Source of the DNA: Salvator merianae
Lineage: Eukaryota > Chordata > Lepidosauria > Squamata > Teiidae
DNA: 64,000 nt
Direction of reading: 5' to 3'
Assembly (NCBI GenBank): GCA_003586115.2
Contig: QVOM02000025.1
Span: 51,249,479 to 51,313,478, forward strand
Below the pieces are notes generated by a model that was not told the DNA's origin, did not search any database, and saw only the letters and a program-made list of their open reading frames with translations. The translations under genes and the position numbers were made by a program. Positions 1 to 12,568 of the stretch are shown piece after piece. Each line of letters opens with the position of its first letter. Position 1 is the first letter of the stretch.

Positions 1-163
1 GGAGAAGATACATTTGTCCATCCAGTCCCCCAGAAAATCAGGGCACACAACCATGTGGATGCAGCCTTAGAATGCAGCCAAACAGGGGTTAAACATGTGA
101 TTATCTCAGGGCTATGTTGGGAATCCCAACACAGCCTACATTGTATGGGTGAAATCCCACAGT

Positions 164-343
164 GGCCCTTTCTGCACTTAGCCTTATTGTGGATTATATC
201 CCAGAATAGGGACCTGCTATGCACATGCTAGTGCAAACTATGAAAGGTCTTGCCCAGGGTCTACTATAGTCTGCACTAGCATGCAGATGGAAGGTCCCTA
301 TTCTGAGATATAATCTGGAATACGTCCAAGTGCAGAAAGGGCC
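164..343. mobile_element. 180-bp foldback MITE, copy 1
   Basis: The element begins GGCCCTTTCTGCACTT and ends with the complement, and the two halves are near-complete inverted repeats around a short centre. Two other copies in this window (26559 and 35099) have exactly the same 180-bp length and close similarity, so it is a dispersed family and not a chance palindrome. It has no coding capacity. The 3-bp flanks (AGT, TGT) do not match perfectly here. Assignment to a PIF/Harbinger-like group rests on the related 354-bp element at 49548, which has TTA duplications. Confidence 0.8.
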
Positions 344-2276
344 TGTATCTCTATTCTGGGAAAATCCAACTCTCACTGCGGATTTTCCCAAAAAACAATA
401 TGACCTACCTGTCTGGAAGCTTACTTGTGGGATCCTTCTGGAAGAAAATGGGCCCTGCACATGTGCAGTGCTGAAACTGAGACAAAAATTGCCACTGTGT
501 GGGGGCTGGGGCGTGTGCACTTCCTGGTATTTTGTACCATTAAAATACCCAAAGTAGCTACCTCACCATCGTGGAAGCAAGTGTCCAGACAGGTAAGTGC
601 CCATGCTTGCCCCACAATGTTGACCTGCTGTTTGGCAGAGACAGTGAGAAGCAATTGTGGGAGGCAACTAAGCTCTTTCATTTTCCTCTTGCTGTCTGGA
701 GACAGCTTTGAACACTCAACAGCTTCAGCCTAACTGACAGTGAAAAGCGTTTAATGTCCATTGTACTCGGAGGGAGCAAAGGGTAAGAGTCCAATGCAAG
801 AAACAAGTTGAAACAAAAGAAACCTCATCTGTTAAAAGAAACTTCACCTGTCTTAAGCATACAAGCCATGTACACAGTTTCCCCCCTCCTCAGTTACTTG
901 ATCTGGGGAAATCACATGGCTAAATCCCACAAGTGCTTCATATTTTATTATTTACAATAAGACAACAATTAAAAATGCATAAGTATAAACATTAAGATCA
1001 ATTAAAAACATTGTAGAACTAAAAGGCAAAGAAGGGTCTCGTTCAGCCAAAGGAATGAGTAAAAAGATGCTTTTTCCCCAACCACATGAATGATGGTTGA
1101 TTATGCTTTATTCCCCTCAGAAGGGAGACTATTACACAAACTGGGGACAATCACAGATCTCTCATGGACCCTCAATCCTTTAGCTAGCCTGTGATGCCTA
1201 TCAGGAATTGCAAACTAATAATTCACTAATAACCTTTAAATAACAGCATGTTTTTAAAACAGCATTATTATTTTCAGATTTTTTTTATTATTTTTTTTTG
1301 TAAATGAAAACCAGTCATTCTGATCTTATGACCTTTCTTGGAACACTAAGCACATTGGGTGGGAATTCTGTAACTCGTAGTGGTTCACAGATTTTATCAT
1401 TTGAAATGCACAATGACCAATGAGGAGTGATGTGTATAAATAAGCAATCAAAGATTTTATACTGCTGCTAACAGCACTATCATTACCAAGAACTGCCTCA
1501 AATAAAATACTTTCCAAATGATGTCACTGCACACATTCTGTTTCTGACCATCAAATATCTGCTGCTCAATAGTGTGCAAATAAAAATAATAAAAAGTACT
1601 TAGATATGTAAATATTCCATAATTTTCAAGATAATGCATGTAGGATTAGTGAAATTCAAAACTACTATTCCTCAGGTTATTTCATTACCAACAGGTATCT
1701 CCCTTAGATTAATGCAAGTGTAATCCTTCCATATCAATTAAATATTAAGATGTGCTTACAATAATAAATCAACGTTTCTCAGCCCTCCTTCATACAAAAA
1801 GCCATATCTGCAGGCAAAATAAAAAATCTGTGTTAATGTCATGAGCACAATTCAGTTTGAGCTCCTGCTACAATGCTCTATTGTCATCAATATTTAATGA
1901 ATACAAAGACTATGATCTGAGGTTCTGAGATACTTGTGTAATGTGAGCAGAAAATCTTCAGCATTAAAAAGAAAACTTCTATTCTGAACTAGGCTTGCAC
2001 TGGCAAACCTGACATCACTGGTTTCCCTTTTGAAAAGGGGAAAACCTTTCTAATTGACCAACCTAATGAAATTTTGCAGATATATTTTTGTGAATTCCAG
2101 ATCTCTCACACAATCAACACTCATACCAGAGATGCTAATAAAAAGAACACTTCTTCCCAAAACAAAATTTTATGTTCGCAAGAGATACTTCGGGATCCAG
2201 GCAAACCAATTAGGTTACATTTCCAGAGTCCCTTTTGCAACAAAATTTAGTGATCAGTGTGATAAAGGCTATCTTA
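344..2276. other. Anonymous DNA, no gene recognised
   Basis: AT-rich sequence with a T-rich run near 1278-1302. Short open frames up to about 100 codons occur on both strands, overlap each other and show no recognisable domain. I see no splice-flanked conserved exon, RNA gene or intact repeat. Confidence 0.5.
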
Positions 2277-3502
2277 GGCCGCGTTCCCACACGGCATTTA
2301 ATCAGTTTACAGGCCGTCTTCAGTTCCCGCTGTCCCGACATGATCTTGCCGTTCCATAGTTTTTCTGGACTATATCAGCAAAATCTGGACTATTTTGTAT
2401 TCAGATTTAATGAAGTCTCAAGCCGTTCCAGATCGTTAGCGCACTTTACTTTGCGATGTGGGAACGGGGAAAGAGACTATTTGGGAGGGATCGTACTTTT
2501 TGGGAGGGCGTGCAGAGGGAGGGATCCCCATTTTGTGCCGTCCAATAACAGACTTTGTGGGTGGGCAGGAAGCGCAGTAGTTTCCTCTGCCTTCATTATC
2601 CCCCCTTCCGTCGCCGCCAGGGGAAAAAAACCATCCTCCTTTTTACTTCGCTAAGCTGCGGTCCTTTCTCTTCCTTTATCCCCCATTCGACACTGCCAAG
2701 AAGAAATTAAAGGCTTCCTCCACTTCCGTCTGCTCTTTAAACCAAAAAATAAACTGCGCCTGTTTGGGATTGCAGTTCTCTTGCCGCAACAAAGAAGCCA
2801 CTCAAGATGAGTTTTGCCGTCAGCAGCACACAGCTACACAGCGGGGACACATGCCGCTGCGGATGTCTTGGGGGAAGATGAGGCAGAGTCCATTTGCTGG
2901 TGATGAACTGCGCTGTCAAGATAGTAGAGCCCCCACCACCACTTTTTCCCTTTGTTATGGACCTCTCCCTGCTTTTGCGCTACTTTTAAATTGCGCAATT
3001 GCGCAAAAGTGCACTTTCAAGGGAGCAGAAATTGCCATCAGCCCTTTGAAAAGCCCTTTGAAAAGCCTTTTTAAAGCCCTTTTAAAAGCCCTTTAAAAAG
3101 CTTGCGGAACATAGTTTTAAAGTTCTGCTTGTGTAGATAGAGGCTGTAGTGGGGAGAAGGAGCAAATGGCGAATGACTAGTAATGCTGCCAAGTGAATCC
3201 ATGTGCTGAGGCAGCAGCAGGGATATACGGAGAGCGGAGCTTGACTTTCCCACCCCTGTGACATCAAGATTTGAACGTTGGGCCTGCAGCCAATCTCTGA
3301 CTGCATGGGGAGGGGAATTTGGCAAGGGGTGGAGGCAGAAAAGGTACTGTTTCTCTGTGCCAAGCACGGGAAATATCAGTGTGGGAACAATCAGGTATGA
3401 ATTGAGTCCGTGTTAAACTGTAACTGTGGGAACAACCTGAAGACAAATTCAGTCCTTGTACTCTTCCGATACGGATTAAATTTACGATGTCGGAGCGCGG
3501 CC
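2277..3502. mobile_element. Harbinger-like non-autonomous DNA transposon, copy 1
   Basis: The ends are inverted repeats starting GGCCGCG and continuing into a shared ATTTAATC block (2277 onward against the complement of 3502). Flanking triplets are TTA and TAA, one base from a perfect 3-bp duplication. A second copy in reverse orientation lies at 14060-15919, matching at both ends and through the middle, for example the segment at 3130-3370. Neither copy encodes a recognisable transposase. At 3040-3105 there is a degenerate run of AGCCCTTT-type units. The superfamily call is inferred from the GGCC ends and 3-bp flanks only. Confidence 0.7.
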
Positions 3503-3696
3503 TAAGTGCCACAATTATCCATCCCCAAAGACAGATTGAAATAGATGTAGGGAATTTGCTTCCTCCAACCATGTCTGCAGCTGAAAAAGCAACAGGTTGC
3601 ACAAAAATGGAACACTGACAGCAGGGCAGCCTTTTAGAGGATAGTGCATAATACAGCTTCCTTAAGGGCTACTGGGATGTCCTTTCTTCAACAAAG

Positions 3697-3762
3697 CATT
3701 TAGACTCACTTGACTATCCCTCCCCAAAACATTTAGACTCACTTGACTATCCCTCCCCAAAT
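3697..3762. repeat. 33-bp tandem duplication
   Basis: Two head-to-tail copies of a 33-bp unit beginning CATTTAGACTCACTTGAC start at 3697 and 3730 and are identical over almost their whole length, which suggests a recent local duplication. Confidence 0.9.
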
Positions 3763-4144
3763 TGCCTTTATTAGCTATGATGAACGAAGCTGAATTGGAA
3801 AAATGGGTTGCTGAATCCCTGCAAATATTTCATATACTTCCCCAGGCCATAGCAATTGAAAATTATTTTGTTTAAGGACCAGATGGTACTTTAGACACTT
3901 CTACTAAACTACTATGAATTGTGGTGCCCAATGCCATGTGAAACTAGGCAATTTTGTTCTGAAAGTCCTTTGCAAACTTGTCACTAGTAAGCATGATAGT
4001 GTGCTCATATTCAGGCCAGAACAATCTGAAACTGAATTTACACCAGCTGCACTTTGGCTTTTGACCATCATGCTTAAGTATTCATAGCTCCCTGAAATGT
4101 CACAATGCCTTATGGGGTCTTTAGGGTGGACAAAAGCATCCTCC

Positions 4145-4948
4145 TAGGGATGAGCACGAAAGCACTTTTCCTGTTTCGCTTTGCAGTGCTGCGAAGCTAC
4201 TAGGCTTCGTTTTCGCACGAAAACTATAGACGCGAAAACGGAGCCTTTCATTTTCGCTGCGAAAATCTTCGCAGCAACTGGGGGCACTGCCTGTCACAGA
4301 GGCAGCACTACTTTCGCAATTGGCGAAGGTATTCCCTTCGCATTGATTTTTCTCTGTTTCCAATCGCTCTCTCATTGCCCCTCTTCTGTCACTCGCACGC
4401 GCGCACACAGAAAGAAGGGGGGGGAATGAGAGAGCGATCGGAAATGGAGAAAAATCAATGCGAAGGGAAGACCTCTGCCCATCGCTAAAGTTAAGTGCTG
4501 CCTCTGTGACAGGCAGCACTTAACTTTAGCGATTGGATTCAGCGAAGGTCTTCCCTTCGCATTGAGTTTTCTCCATTTCCAATCGCTCTCTCATTCCCCC
4601 CCTTCTTTCTGTGTGCGTGCATGCGAGTGACAGAAGAGGGGGAATGAGAGAGCGATTGGAAACGGAGAAATATCAATGCGAAGGGAAGACCTCCGCCGAT
4701 CGCTAAAGTTAAGTGCTGCCTGTCACAGAGGCAGCACTTAACTTTAGCGATCAGCGAAGATCTTCCCTTCGCATTGATTTTTCTGATGTTGCGGCAAATG
4801 GTGAAGGTCTTGAAGGACAGCGAAAGTCGCCGGGACCTTCGCCATTCGCATTCGCTGTCCCTTTTTCCCTTCGTATTTCGTGTGAAGATGGCGGAAACTC
4901 CATCTTCGTGTGAAATTCGAAGGGAATGAAGCTTCGTGCACATCCCTA
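4145..4948. mobile_element. hAT-like foldback element with multiple hairpin arms
   Basis: The termini are TAGGGATGAGCACGAA and its near complement ending at 4948, the same terminal type as the elements at 37682 and 58240. Inside, a block containing CTTCCCTTCGCATTGA and AATCGCTCTCTCATTC alternates in direct and inverted orientation across about 4290-4780, giving at least two large consecutive hairpins. Many subterminal TTCGC/GCGAA motifs are present. No 8-bp duplication is evident: the left flank is CATCCTCC and the right flank ATTTCTTG. It is non-coding. Confidence 0.75.
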
Positions 4949-5964
4949 ATTTCTTGAACCATTTTTCTCTATCTCATATCATCACATCTTCAGCTGCCCA
5001 TTTCAGCTGAAATGGGGTCCTCAGGACTTTATCTTCCCCACTCCAATATCACCAGGTGTGTTTCCTCACCTCAGCATGCATGCAAGGATGACAGGAAACA
5101 GACCATATAAGGACATAGTGACACAAGCACCTACATCACACTACATCATTTGTCCTGTCCCTTCCAAATTCCCACCAGAGTTCCTACCAGAGCCGATCCC
5201 ATAGACTTTCATTGCCATAACTTCTTCCAATCCCCACCACTGGGCAGAGCCAAAAAGGAGGGACAATCTAGCCTAGGTGTGCATTAATATCTCACATCTG
5301 GAACAGCCAGATATGTTCAGATTCCCTCTGACATCACCCTTCTACTCGAGTTGTTATCTGGATTTCCACTGTTTCACTGTGTCCTCTTCTTTTCGCATCA
5401 CTATACCTTGTCTGCTGCTGCTGAATGCCTGAACTTCCTCATGGTGGCTGAGGATGGGAACTAACTGGCTGCTCCTGGCAGGATAGGGCATTTTTGGTAG
5501 AGAAAAAGGGCAGATTTTAGTTCGGATGCTTCCCCTTCACTTTTTTTCTGTCATTTCCCGTTTTCACTGTCGAAATCTATCCTTTAATGACCCCTCCATT
5601 CATAAAATCAGACTTGACCAGGTGCTTTTCCTTACATGTCCTTCTACTGTTGCACTGTAGAGACTGGCTTGTCAAAGTGCCTTTCATTATGTCCTTCTGC
5701 CTGTACTTTGTAAAAACTGATTGCTTAAAGCTACTCTGTGCTCTGCACTTCTGACAGCCAGTTGATAGTCAGAGCCTGAATTTTCATTTGAGCTGATTTA
5801 TTTTAATCTTCATCTAAAAGAACTTTCCAAAGCTGTTAAGGGGTGACCCAGCCAATTTATTGTTTTCAAAACCTACACAGTAAGATCTCTGAGCACCTAT
5901 TGCCTGGGTAAGTTAATCCCTATTAAAAATCAGTATTCCCAGCATGCCCATGACATTATATATT
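4949..5964. other. Anonymous DNA, no gene recognised
   Basis: Mixed-composition sequence without a recognisable repeat end, domain or RNA structure. It probably contains unrecognised old repeats, but I cannot support any specific call. Confidence 0.4.
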
Positions 5965-6740
5965 GCTTGCTTGATACTGTCTAGTTGTAGCCAACTCTTT
6001 GTGGCCATATGGATTTACTTCCTTCACACTCATCGGTCATCAATGATTTTTCTCAGGTCTGCCAGCAAGGTTTTCATTGCCATCATATTTGAGTTGATCC
6101 GCCTACTAGTTAGCCATTTTCCCAAGCATAACTGTGTTTTCCATGGAGTTTGTTGTTCTGATTATGTGCCCAAAGAATGACAGTTTAAGCCTTGTCATTT
6201 GTGTTTCTAATGAATATTTAGGTTTCATTTGCTCTAGAATACACTGATTGGTCTTTTTTAGCTATCCATGGTACCCTGAGGAACCCTCTCCAGTACCAAA
6301 GTTCAAAAGAGTCTACACATTTCTGATCTTGTTTTGTCATTGTCCAACTTTCACATAAATACCACAAAACTCTAAAAATCATGTTGTTACCCATTCTGAT
6401 CTAGGGAGACATCACAACACTTAATCTTTTCTAAACTTTTCATTGTTGCTGTTCCAGTGCCAATCTTTCTGAATACTAGACCCTTTATAAATCATGGATC
6501 CCTGAAGATAAAAGTCATCAATAATTTCACATTCTAGTTGGAACTTTGGATTGGTTCTGTTGGCATGATCTTCATCTTCTTAAGATTTAGACTTAAACTT
6601 TCATTTTCTTCTTTGACTCTGGCAAGTAAGGTCTTTTAAATCTTGTCCCTTTTTTGCTAGTAGAGTATCAGATGCATATCTGAGGTTGTTAATGCTTCTT
6701 TCACCTTTCTTAAAGCTGCACTCATCTTCTCCCAGGCTAG
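5965..6740 (-). pseudogene. BovB (RTE clade) LINE reverse-transcriptase relic
   Basis: Read on the minus strand, the sequence follows the C-terminal part of the BovB reverse-transcriptase polyprotein. A stretch like VKEENESLSLNLKKMKIMP is followed by the region corresponding to 'CESWTIKKAEHRR...FELWCWRRLLRVPW', here seen as LERVPQGTMDS, and then the SILKEINPEYS-type segment, seen as a degraded NLNIH. Multiple stops and frameshifts show it is dead. BovB is abundant in squamates and ruminants and is known for horizontal transfer. No intact termini were found, so the borders are approximate. It carries no function for the host that I can see. Confidence 0.8.
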
Positions 6741-7192
6741 CTTTTCATATTATATATTCTTCATATAATACTTACAATATAGTTATTGTTTCACCATATG
6801 AAAGGCAAGGCAGCAGAATAAAATTGAAAATAACACTATACAGATACAGATACAGATAGGGAGAAAGAGTTACTTTGTACTTCATACACACATTCATTCA
6901 ATATTAGGTTTTATGAGTGATTGTATTCAAATCAGAACAGCAGGAACAAGAACTACCCAATCTTACAGAGAAAAACCATATCAGACAGACACAAATCATC
7001 TTTAGAACTAGAGCAGAGGATTCCAGAAAAATATTTACTTGAACACTTGCTATCCAAAACCGTTACAAGTGCAATATTATTAATCATATAATAATGCTTC
7101 CTTTTTGTTAGTCAGTGTATCCTAAATAAACCAATATTGCATTGAATTTAGAATAGGGAATTGTCTTGTTCACCAACATTTCAAACACATAT
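6741..7192. other. Anonymous AT-rich DNA
   Basis: No recognised gene. It contains a short GATACA-type run near 6840-6858 and otherwise low-information AT-rich sequence. Confidence 0.4.
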
Positions 7193-7695
7193 CACCTGTT
7201 TGCACTTGTTCCAGGACACTTGCTGGAATGGAGCATTTGCACCTGCAAACAACCCCAGCTCACTTGAAACCTACTGAAGCCCACGTGATGCTCACCTGAA
7301 GCCTACCAGCTGTGGTCAACTAAATTGTAGTCTCCAAGCTGACTTGCATGATCAGGCACAGATCAGGAAAGCTGTATCCACACCACTTTCAGGTGTGGAA
7401 TGGCAGTGGGGCAGGGTTTGTGTGGCTGCGCAGGTGTTGTCAGACAGTTCGGACTAGGTTCAGACTTTGAGATTCAGACCCTTGCAGCCATTTCAGACCC
7501 AAATCTGGACCCAGCTCCTCTAGCTTTGGACCCAGCCACCTAACTAGTGCATTCCCATTTGAGCTGCTCCCCCTGCTGGTCAGCTTGCAAACTGTTCCAG
7601 GGCTGTCAAGTGCAAACACTCCTCACCATGCCTGATCCTGGCCAGCCCAAACCCCGCTAATTAGAACATTATACTGTCATAAGTGCAAACAGGCC
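7193..7695. mobile_element. Short non-autonomous DNA transposon, GGCCTGTTTGCACTT family
   Basis: The left end reads CACCTGTTTGCACTT and the right end is the complement of GGCCTGTTTGCACTT, ending at 7695. Flanking triplets TAT and CAT differ by one base. An internal block containing CTAGTGCATTCCCATTTG is shared, inverted, with the element at 34343-34811, so the two belong to one family. It is non-coding. Confidence 0.65.
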
Positions 7696-7748
7696 CATAA
7701 TGTCAGATTAATGTTCTTTCAGACACTGCCATAGAATCAGATTGCTGT

Positions 7749-7766
7749 AAAAAAAAAAAAAAAAAA
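7749..7766. repeat. A18 homopolymer
   Basis: An uninterrupted run of 18 A. No LINE or SINE body is recognisable immediately upstream. Confidence 0.95.
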
Positions 7767-8507
7767 GTTATTAAAAATGTTTGTTCCTGTTACTACCAGA
7801 TTTCAAAAACTCAGTTCAAATCTGGAAGTTATTATTTAGCTATATGCTAGATGTATATGATATTTTTGTCAGAAAATGTCTAGGTGAGCATATCCCAACA
7901 ATTTAGGAATGGTTAAACTCAAATATTACATAGCTACACGTCAATATATTTGGCTAAATACATGCAATAGGTGACCAAAGTTTGGATGGTGGGGCTTGAG
8001 GTAATCATCTTGTTTTTAAAATTCAAAGTGTTTCTCTTCTTTCATCAACCAAAAGGTAATGATGTCCTGAATCCACACAGTTCAACCTTCTTTTTCCAAT
8101 TACTGAAATTTAATTTCATCCGTCAGCCTGTATTTACATCAACCATGAACTGATGCTAAATTCCCTAAAGACTGTATGAGCTTGAAGTTAATAGAATTTT
8201 GATCATGGATTCACAAGTTCAATTTAACATATAGGCTCCCATGGAGCACATCTCCAAGAGCTTGATCACAATGCTACTTTTAACAACAGCAATAAAAACA
8301 GCAAATAAGGAAAGATAGTGAGACTGGCCAACAGGTCCCAGATAATGCAATCACAAACCACTTCTATATTATTTCCCAAAAGAAAACTGTATTGTTGGGT
8401 CCATGTAGCAACTAGGAGTTGAGCTCAACTTCAGGGTATATTTTTTACCTTACAGAAAACAGTAGGCAATGGACTTCCTGGATTCCAAGATTATAATAGT
8501 AACTGCA

Positions 8508-8629
8508 AACTTGAGCTTTCAGATATAACTGCAAAATCCATCTTCAGAGGACAATCAACACCAATTGACACTTCAGACAGTCAGGTCCTCTGAAAATGGA
8601 TTTTGTAGTTAAATCTGAAAGCTCAGGTT
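8508..8629. repeat. Inverted repeat with about 40-bp arms
   Basis: Arm 8513-8552 (GAGCTTTCAGATATAACT...) pairs with 8585-8624 (...TCTGAAAGCTC) with only a few mismatches, around a loop of about 32 bp. Pairing extends a few bases outward to 8508 and 8629. It resembles a small foldback transposon, but no terminal duplication was identified. Confidence 0.8.
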
Positions 8630-9856
8630 CTAAACTGAACTTTAGACTGTGGCAGAACATTACAGATAACCTGGTGAATGAAATGACAACAAATCATGAA
8701 AACTTCTGTTCTTGCATCAGAAATTACAAAATCACTCTCAGCTCTACTCAGAAAATCTTATGCAATATGATAGTACCCTATTTCCTTAGCTATATCCAGA
8801 CAAGAATGCTTTGGTAACACACAAAAACATTCATACAAATAAATGTACATTATCATTTCATGCCTCGTAATTAAGAAGCAGTATAATAAGATTCCCGTAT
8901 TTAACACATCTTGGATTACAATTTACAATTTCAGTGAACTAGAGAAACATATTACTATAAAAAGCCAAGAATAGTCAAAATCTACTAAAAATTATCACTA
9001 GTAAGATTGAGCAAAGCATATCAATACATGTTTTACAGTCACACCACTGGTCATGGCTAGAATACTGACAAATATTCCACAAAATGTGACATAAAGGTCT
9101 GTCAACAGGGCAGAACTGGCCTTGAAAGTGGGGAAGATTGGGGGGAGAAATGCTACTAATATCAACATCAATGGTATTCTGAGCAGGATCTTATAGAGTA
9201 TATGTGTCAGCTGAAATTCATAGATTCTTTTCCTAAAATTTTAAATTTATGTGTGATTAGACTAGTGAATTAAAGACCTTGATGATCATCTCTTTCCAAA
9301 TATATGTATCTTTCATGTTATTGTAGTTACATGAAACTGCAGTATAGCTCAGAATGTCACTACCGGGCTCACAAAATGGCTTTCTTCCTTTCAGCCAAGA
9401 TTAGGACTCTGATAACAGTGTGCTGATTTCACACTTTTGATAGATGTGTTCAGTTAAAGAAAGAGATCAAATGAGAGCACCAAGCATGCTTATAGTCCTC
9501 TCAGTATGACATTGAGAGTGAGATCAAAAAAAATATGCTCAACTAGAGCTTGTTGCTGTCATGAAAGACTTTCCCTAAGATTTATTTCTTAATTCTCTCT
9601 CCTTCTCTATATCTTGCAGAAGCACTGACATGTCTTCCCTTTGCCTTTTAAAAATTCTGTTGTAACTTCTACTGTTCTGCTGAGAATTCCATAAAAAACA
9701 TTTTTAGTGTAACATTGTGAAATAGATGAGACCCATATTCACTGAATGGATATCAACAATTATATATGTCCATGAAATATATTTTTTAATAATTGGTAGG
9801 TGCTACAAGAATGGATTGAGGAATGCTAAAGCAGCAGATTTATACTAGGGCTGCTG
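8630..9856. other. Anonymous AT-rich DNA
   Basis: No recognisable repeat ends, domains or RNA genes. Short open frames only. Confidence 0.4.
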
Positions 9857-9917
9857 CTTCTTCTTCTTCTTCTTCTTCTTCTTCTTCTTCTTCTTCTTCT
9901 TCTTCTTCTTCTTCTTT
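9857..9917. repeat. (CTT)n microsatellite
   Basis: About 20 near-perfect CTT/TTC triplets. On the complementary strand they would read as a poly-arginine frame, which is a repeat artefact. Confidence 0.97.
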
Positions 9918-10016
9918 TTGGTATTTGGTGAGCTAATTTTAGGATGTGTAATAAATGATTAATACAAAGTCCATAAATCAGGATTCCAGAACTAGTCCCT
10001 AGTTCTAGAAAATTCA

Positions 10017-10028
10017 GGGGGGGGGGGG
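10017..10028. repeat. G12 homopolymer
   Basis: Twelve consecutive G residues in AT-rich DNA; potentially unstable. Confidence 0.95.
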
Positions 10029-10215
10029 CAGAATATATAGAGGCAGGACTTGATATCACAAATCTCAACATTTCATGTATTCGTTCTGTCCACACAAAGC
10101 CCCAGTTCTCACATAGGTTATATCCTTGCAATCTGAAACCATGAAAGATGCAAAAAAAATCACCATCTTTGTTAAGAATCCTTACATCTGTCATTGCAAA
10201 TAGAAAGATTATCTT

Positions 10216-10341
10216 TCATTTTAATGCAGTACATTTTTAATTGTGTTTTTAATATTTTTAATCATTTAAATTTTATTATAACTCTTCCTGAGACCTTCAG
10301 GCACATAGGGAACTAGAAATACAAATAAAAAAATAAAGCTA
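10216..10341 (+). repeat. SINE/LINE 3' tail, CCTGAGACC type
   Basis: The segment ends with TCCTGAGACCTTCAGG and then an A-rich AAATAAAAAAATAAA tail. The same tail type recurs at 46560-46665 (plus) and 51775-51850 (minus), with shared GAGACCT and AAATGCAAATAA blocks. It is the 3' end of a CR1/L2-type LINE, or of a SINE that borrowed that end. Confidence 0.55.
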
Positions 10342-12568
10342 TATTCAAATCTTGAAACAAAAACAATATGATGTCCCTTTGGTCCCATGATTATTTAGGT
10401 GTCATTTCTTGTCCTATTACTTTGTCTTTTCCACTGTCAGCCTTGGATTTTCATTTACAAGGTAGCAGAATCTAATGATGACGTCTGCACTAAGACAGAA
10501 GAATTAAGCAGCAGGAATTTAAACAGTCTATGATACAAATATGCAGAAATAGATCTTCATGTGGACAGATGTTTGTGCAAGGGCTCTTTTATATATTGGA
10601 CCAGGTGAATAGAGATTTAGCATGTGTGATTCAGTGCTGTCCTTTAGAGATGCATATGAAAACCCAAGCTAAACCTCTCAGAAAACTGACATGAGTTGAA
10701 AATAGGTTTATAATACATCATGAGGGCAGGTTCCTTGAATAGCTTACACAGCTATTTGGATCCTAGACAATGATGACAACACATTACTCTCATTAGTCAG
10801 AGATATCCTTCCCCAATCTTGGTCTGTTTTATCTCCATCAATCTTCCCACTGAGGATTTTTGGGGACCCTCACTCACACCCCAAGGCATGGGAAAGGAAC
10901 TTTAGGCTTAGGTGTGAGCTAAGGCTCTGAAGATGCAAACTCCCATCTTGCATTTATTTATTTATATTTGTGGATATGGATGAGGGAACTTAAAGGTACC
11001 TGTACAAGGAGGCCTCTTTGTGATTAAGCTGGTAACAACAGCTTTAATGAGTAAGTGCTGCCACTTGTCAAGGTGACCTGTTTGACAACAATGGAGATGC
11101 TCTGCAGTACCAAACAGGCAGTACTAATGAAGCCTTTGTTCCCAGCAGGCTTGACAAGGTGAGTGGGCATGTAGCCATGTGATTAAAGGAAAGATCAGAA
11201 TTTGGCCAAAGTGTGAGTATACTACTGTAACTTATCCTTATGATTTTAAATCAGTATTAATGCATGCACATTTCTTTTTTCACCCATTTCTTCACAATTT
11301 TCTTTTAAAAAAAATCAATACTAGGCCAATGCCCTTACATATTTTCATTGCTGACATAAATTAAAATATTCAGGAAGATTCATAGCAGTGGATGTGTATT
11401 CAGCTGGAACAGAGAGAATTCCCAAAACTGAAGAGGCAGTTAATTAACATTTGCTTTTGCAAGTGATCAGTGCTAACCCCAACTTTAATGTGGTCCACAT
11501 GGAGTTTGAGAGATGGCGTGAGCTGTGTACACAGTGTAAGGGCCATTGTCCCTTAGTTCTATTTTTCCTTGTTCCCTGAGATAATACATCTTAGTTTAGA
11601 TTCATTTGCCTTCTATTAATGCTCCACATGCTTGTCAGTCAAATTTTCTGAGTCATTTAACATTCATTTCCTGTTCTGTAATGTATTATGTTGTTCTTTT
11701 ACAAGATTTTCCTTACCTCTAAACCAAGGCGTAAACTAAGATCCACAAGTCTAACTGAACCTAGTAATAGTTCTCAAAGGAAAATCTCATGCCCACCCAC
11801 CCAACCATCCATCCATCCAAGCTAAGATGTTCCATTACCCTGTCTTTATGGAGGCCAAAAAAAAAAAAAAAAAAAACCCTCCAAAAAGCATGAAAGCTTT
11901 TTTTTTTTTTAAGCCCTTTTTGTCAAGGGTTTGGAGCTCATAATTCATGCTTCTTTCCATTCTTTGGGCAGGAAATTCCCAAGAATTCTTTCTCAGAGGG
12001 TGGCTGTCAGTCTTGGCCAAGCAATAAAATCTCTCCTGATTTACTCTCCTCCCTCTTCTTTGCCTTAAAGAGAGGAAAGGCAGTAAGAATTCTGTCACTT
12101 GGCTGGAAAGATAATTCCTGGAAGAAAATAGATAGGAGATCAACACTGATTTTGCTGCTGGCTCAACTGGTGGATTTAACTAGCATCCCTATATAGTTGC
12201 AACCTTAGGGGACAGACATAACCAATTTGAAGAAGGGCAAATATTGGGATCTTCCTTGTTCCTGGCATTCAGAACAGTTTTCAAATTGGAATGGGAGCAT
12301 GTCAAACCTCATCCACTCATTCTCCGCTCCCTATCCCCATTGAGAAGCAGGTGGTGATTACATTGTGATTGCTTGCCAGTACATACTCTGCCTGCATTGT
12401 CAATGAGAAATTTGGCATGGGATGATCTATAGCTTTTCTCATCGTTGCTGAGATCTGTCTCACCATCAGTGTAATGCCTCTCTGCTAATTGGTTGCCCTG
12501 ATAGAGGTATACTCAATATATTAGGTAGGGAGAATAATCTCTTTATTCTAAAATGTTTGAAAGTCCAC
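10342..12568. other. Anonymous DNA with homopolymer runs
   Basis: No gene recognised. It contains A20 at 11857-11876 and T13 at 11898-11910, close together and opposed, and a short CCAT/ACCC-rich patch near 11795-11818. Confidence 0.4.

Noticed and set aside
9826..10194. Poly-arginine protein on the minus strand
   Set aside because: It is a translation of the (CTT)n microsatellite.
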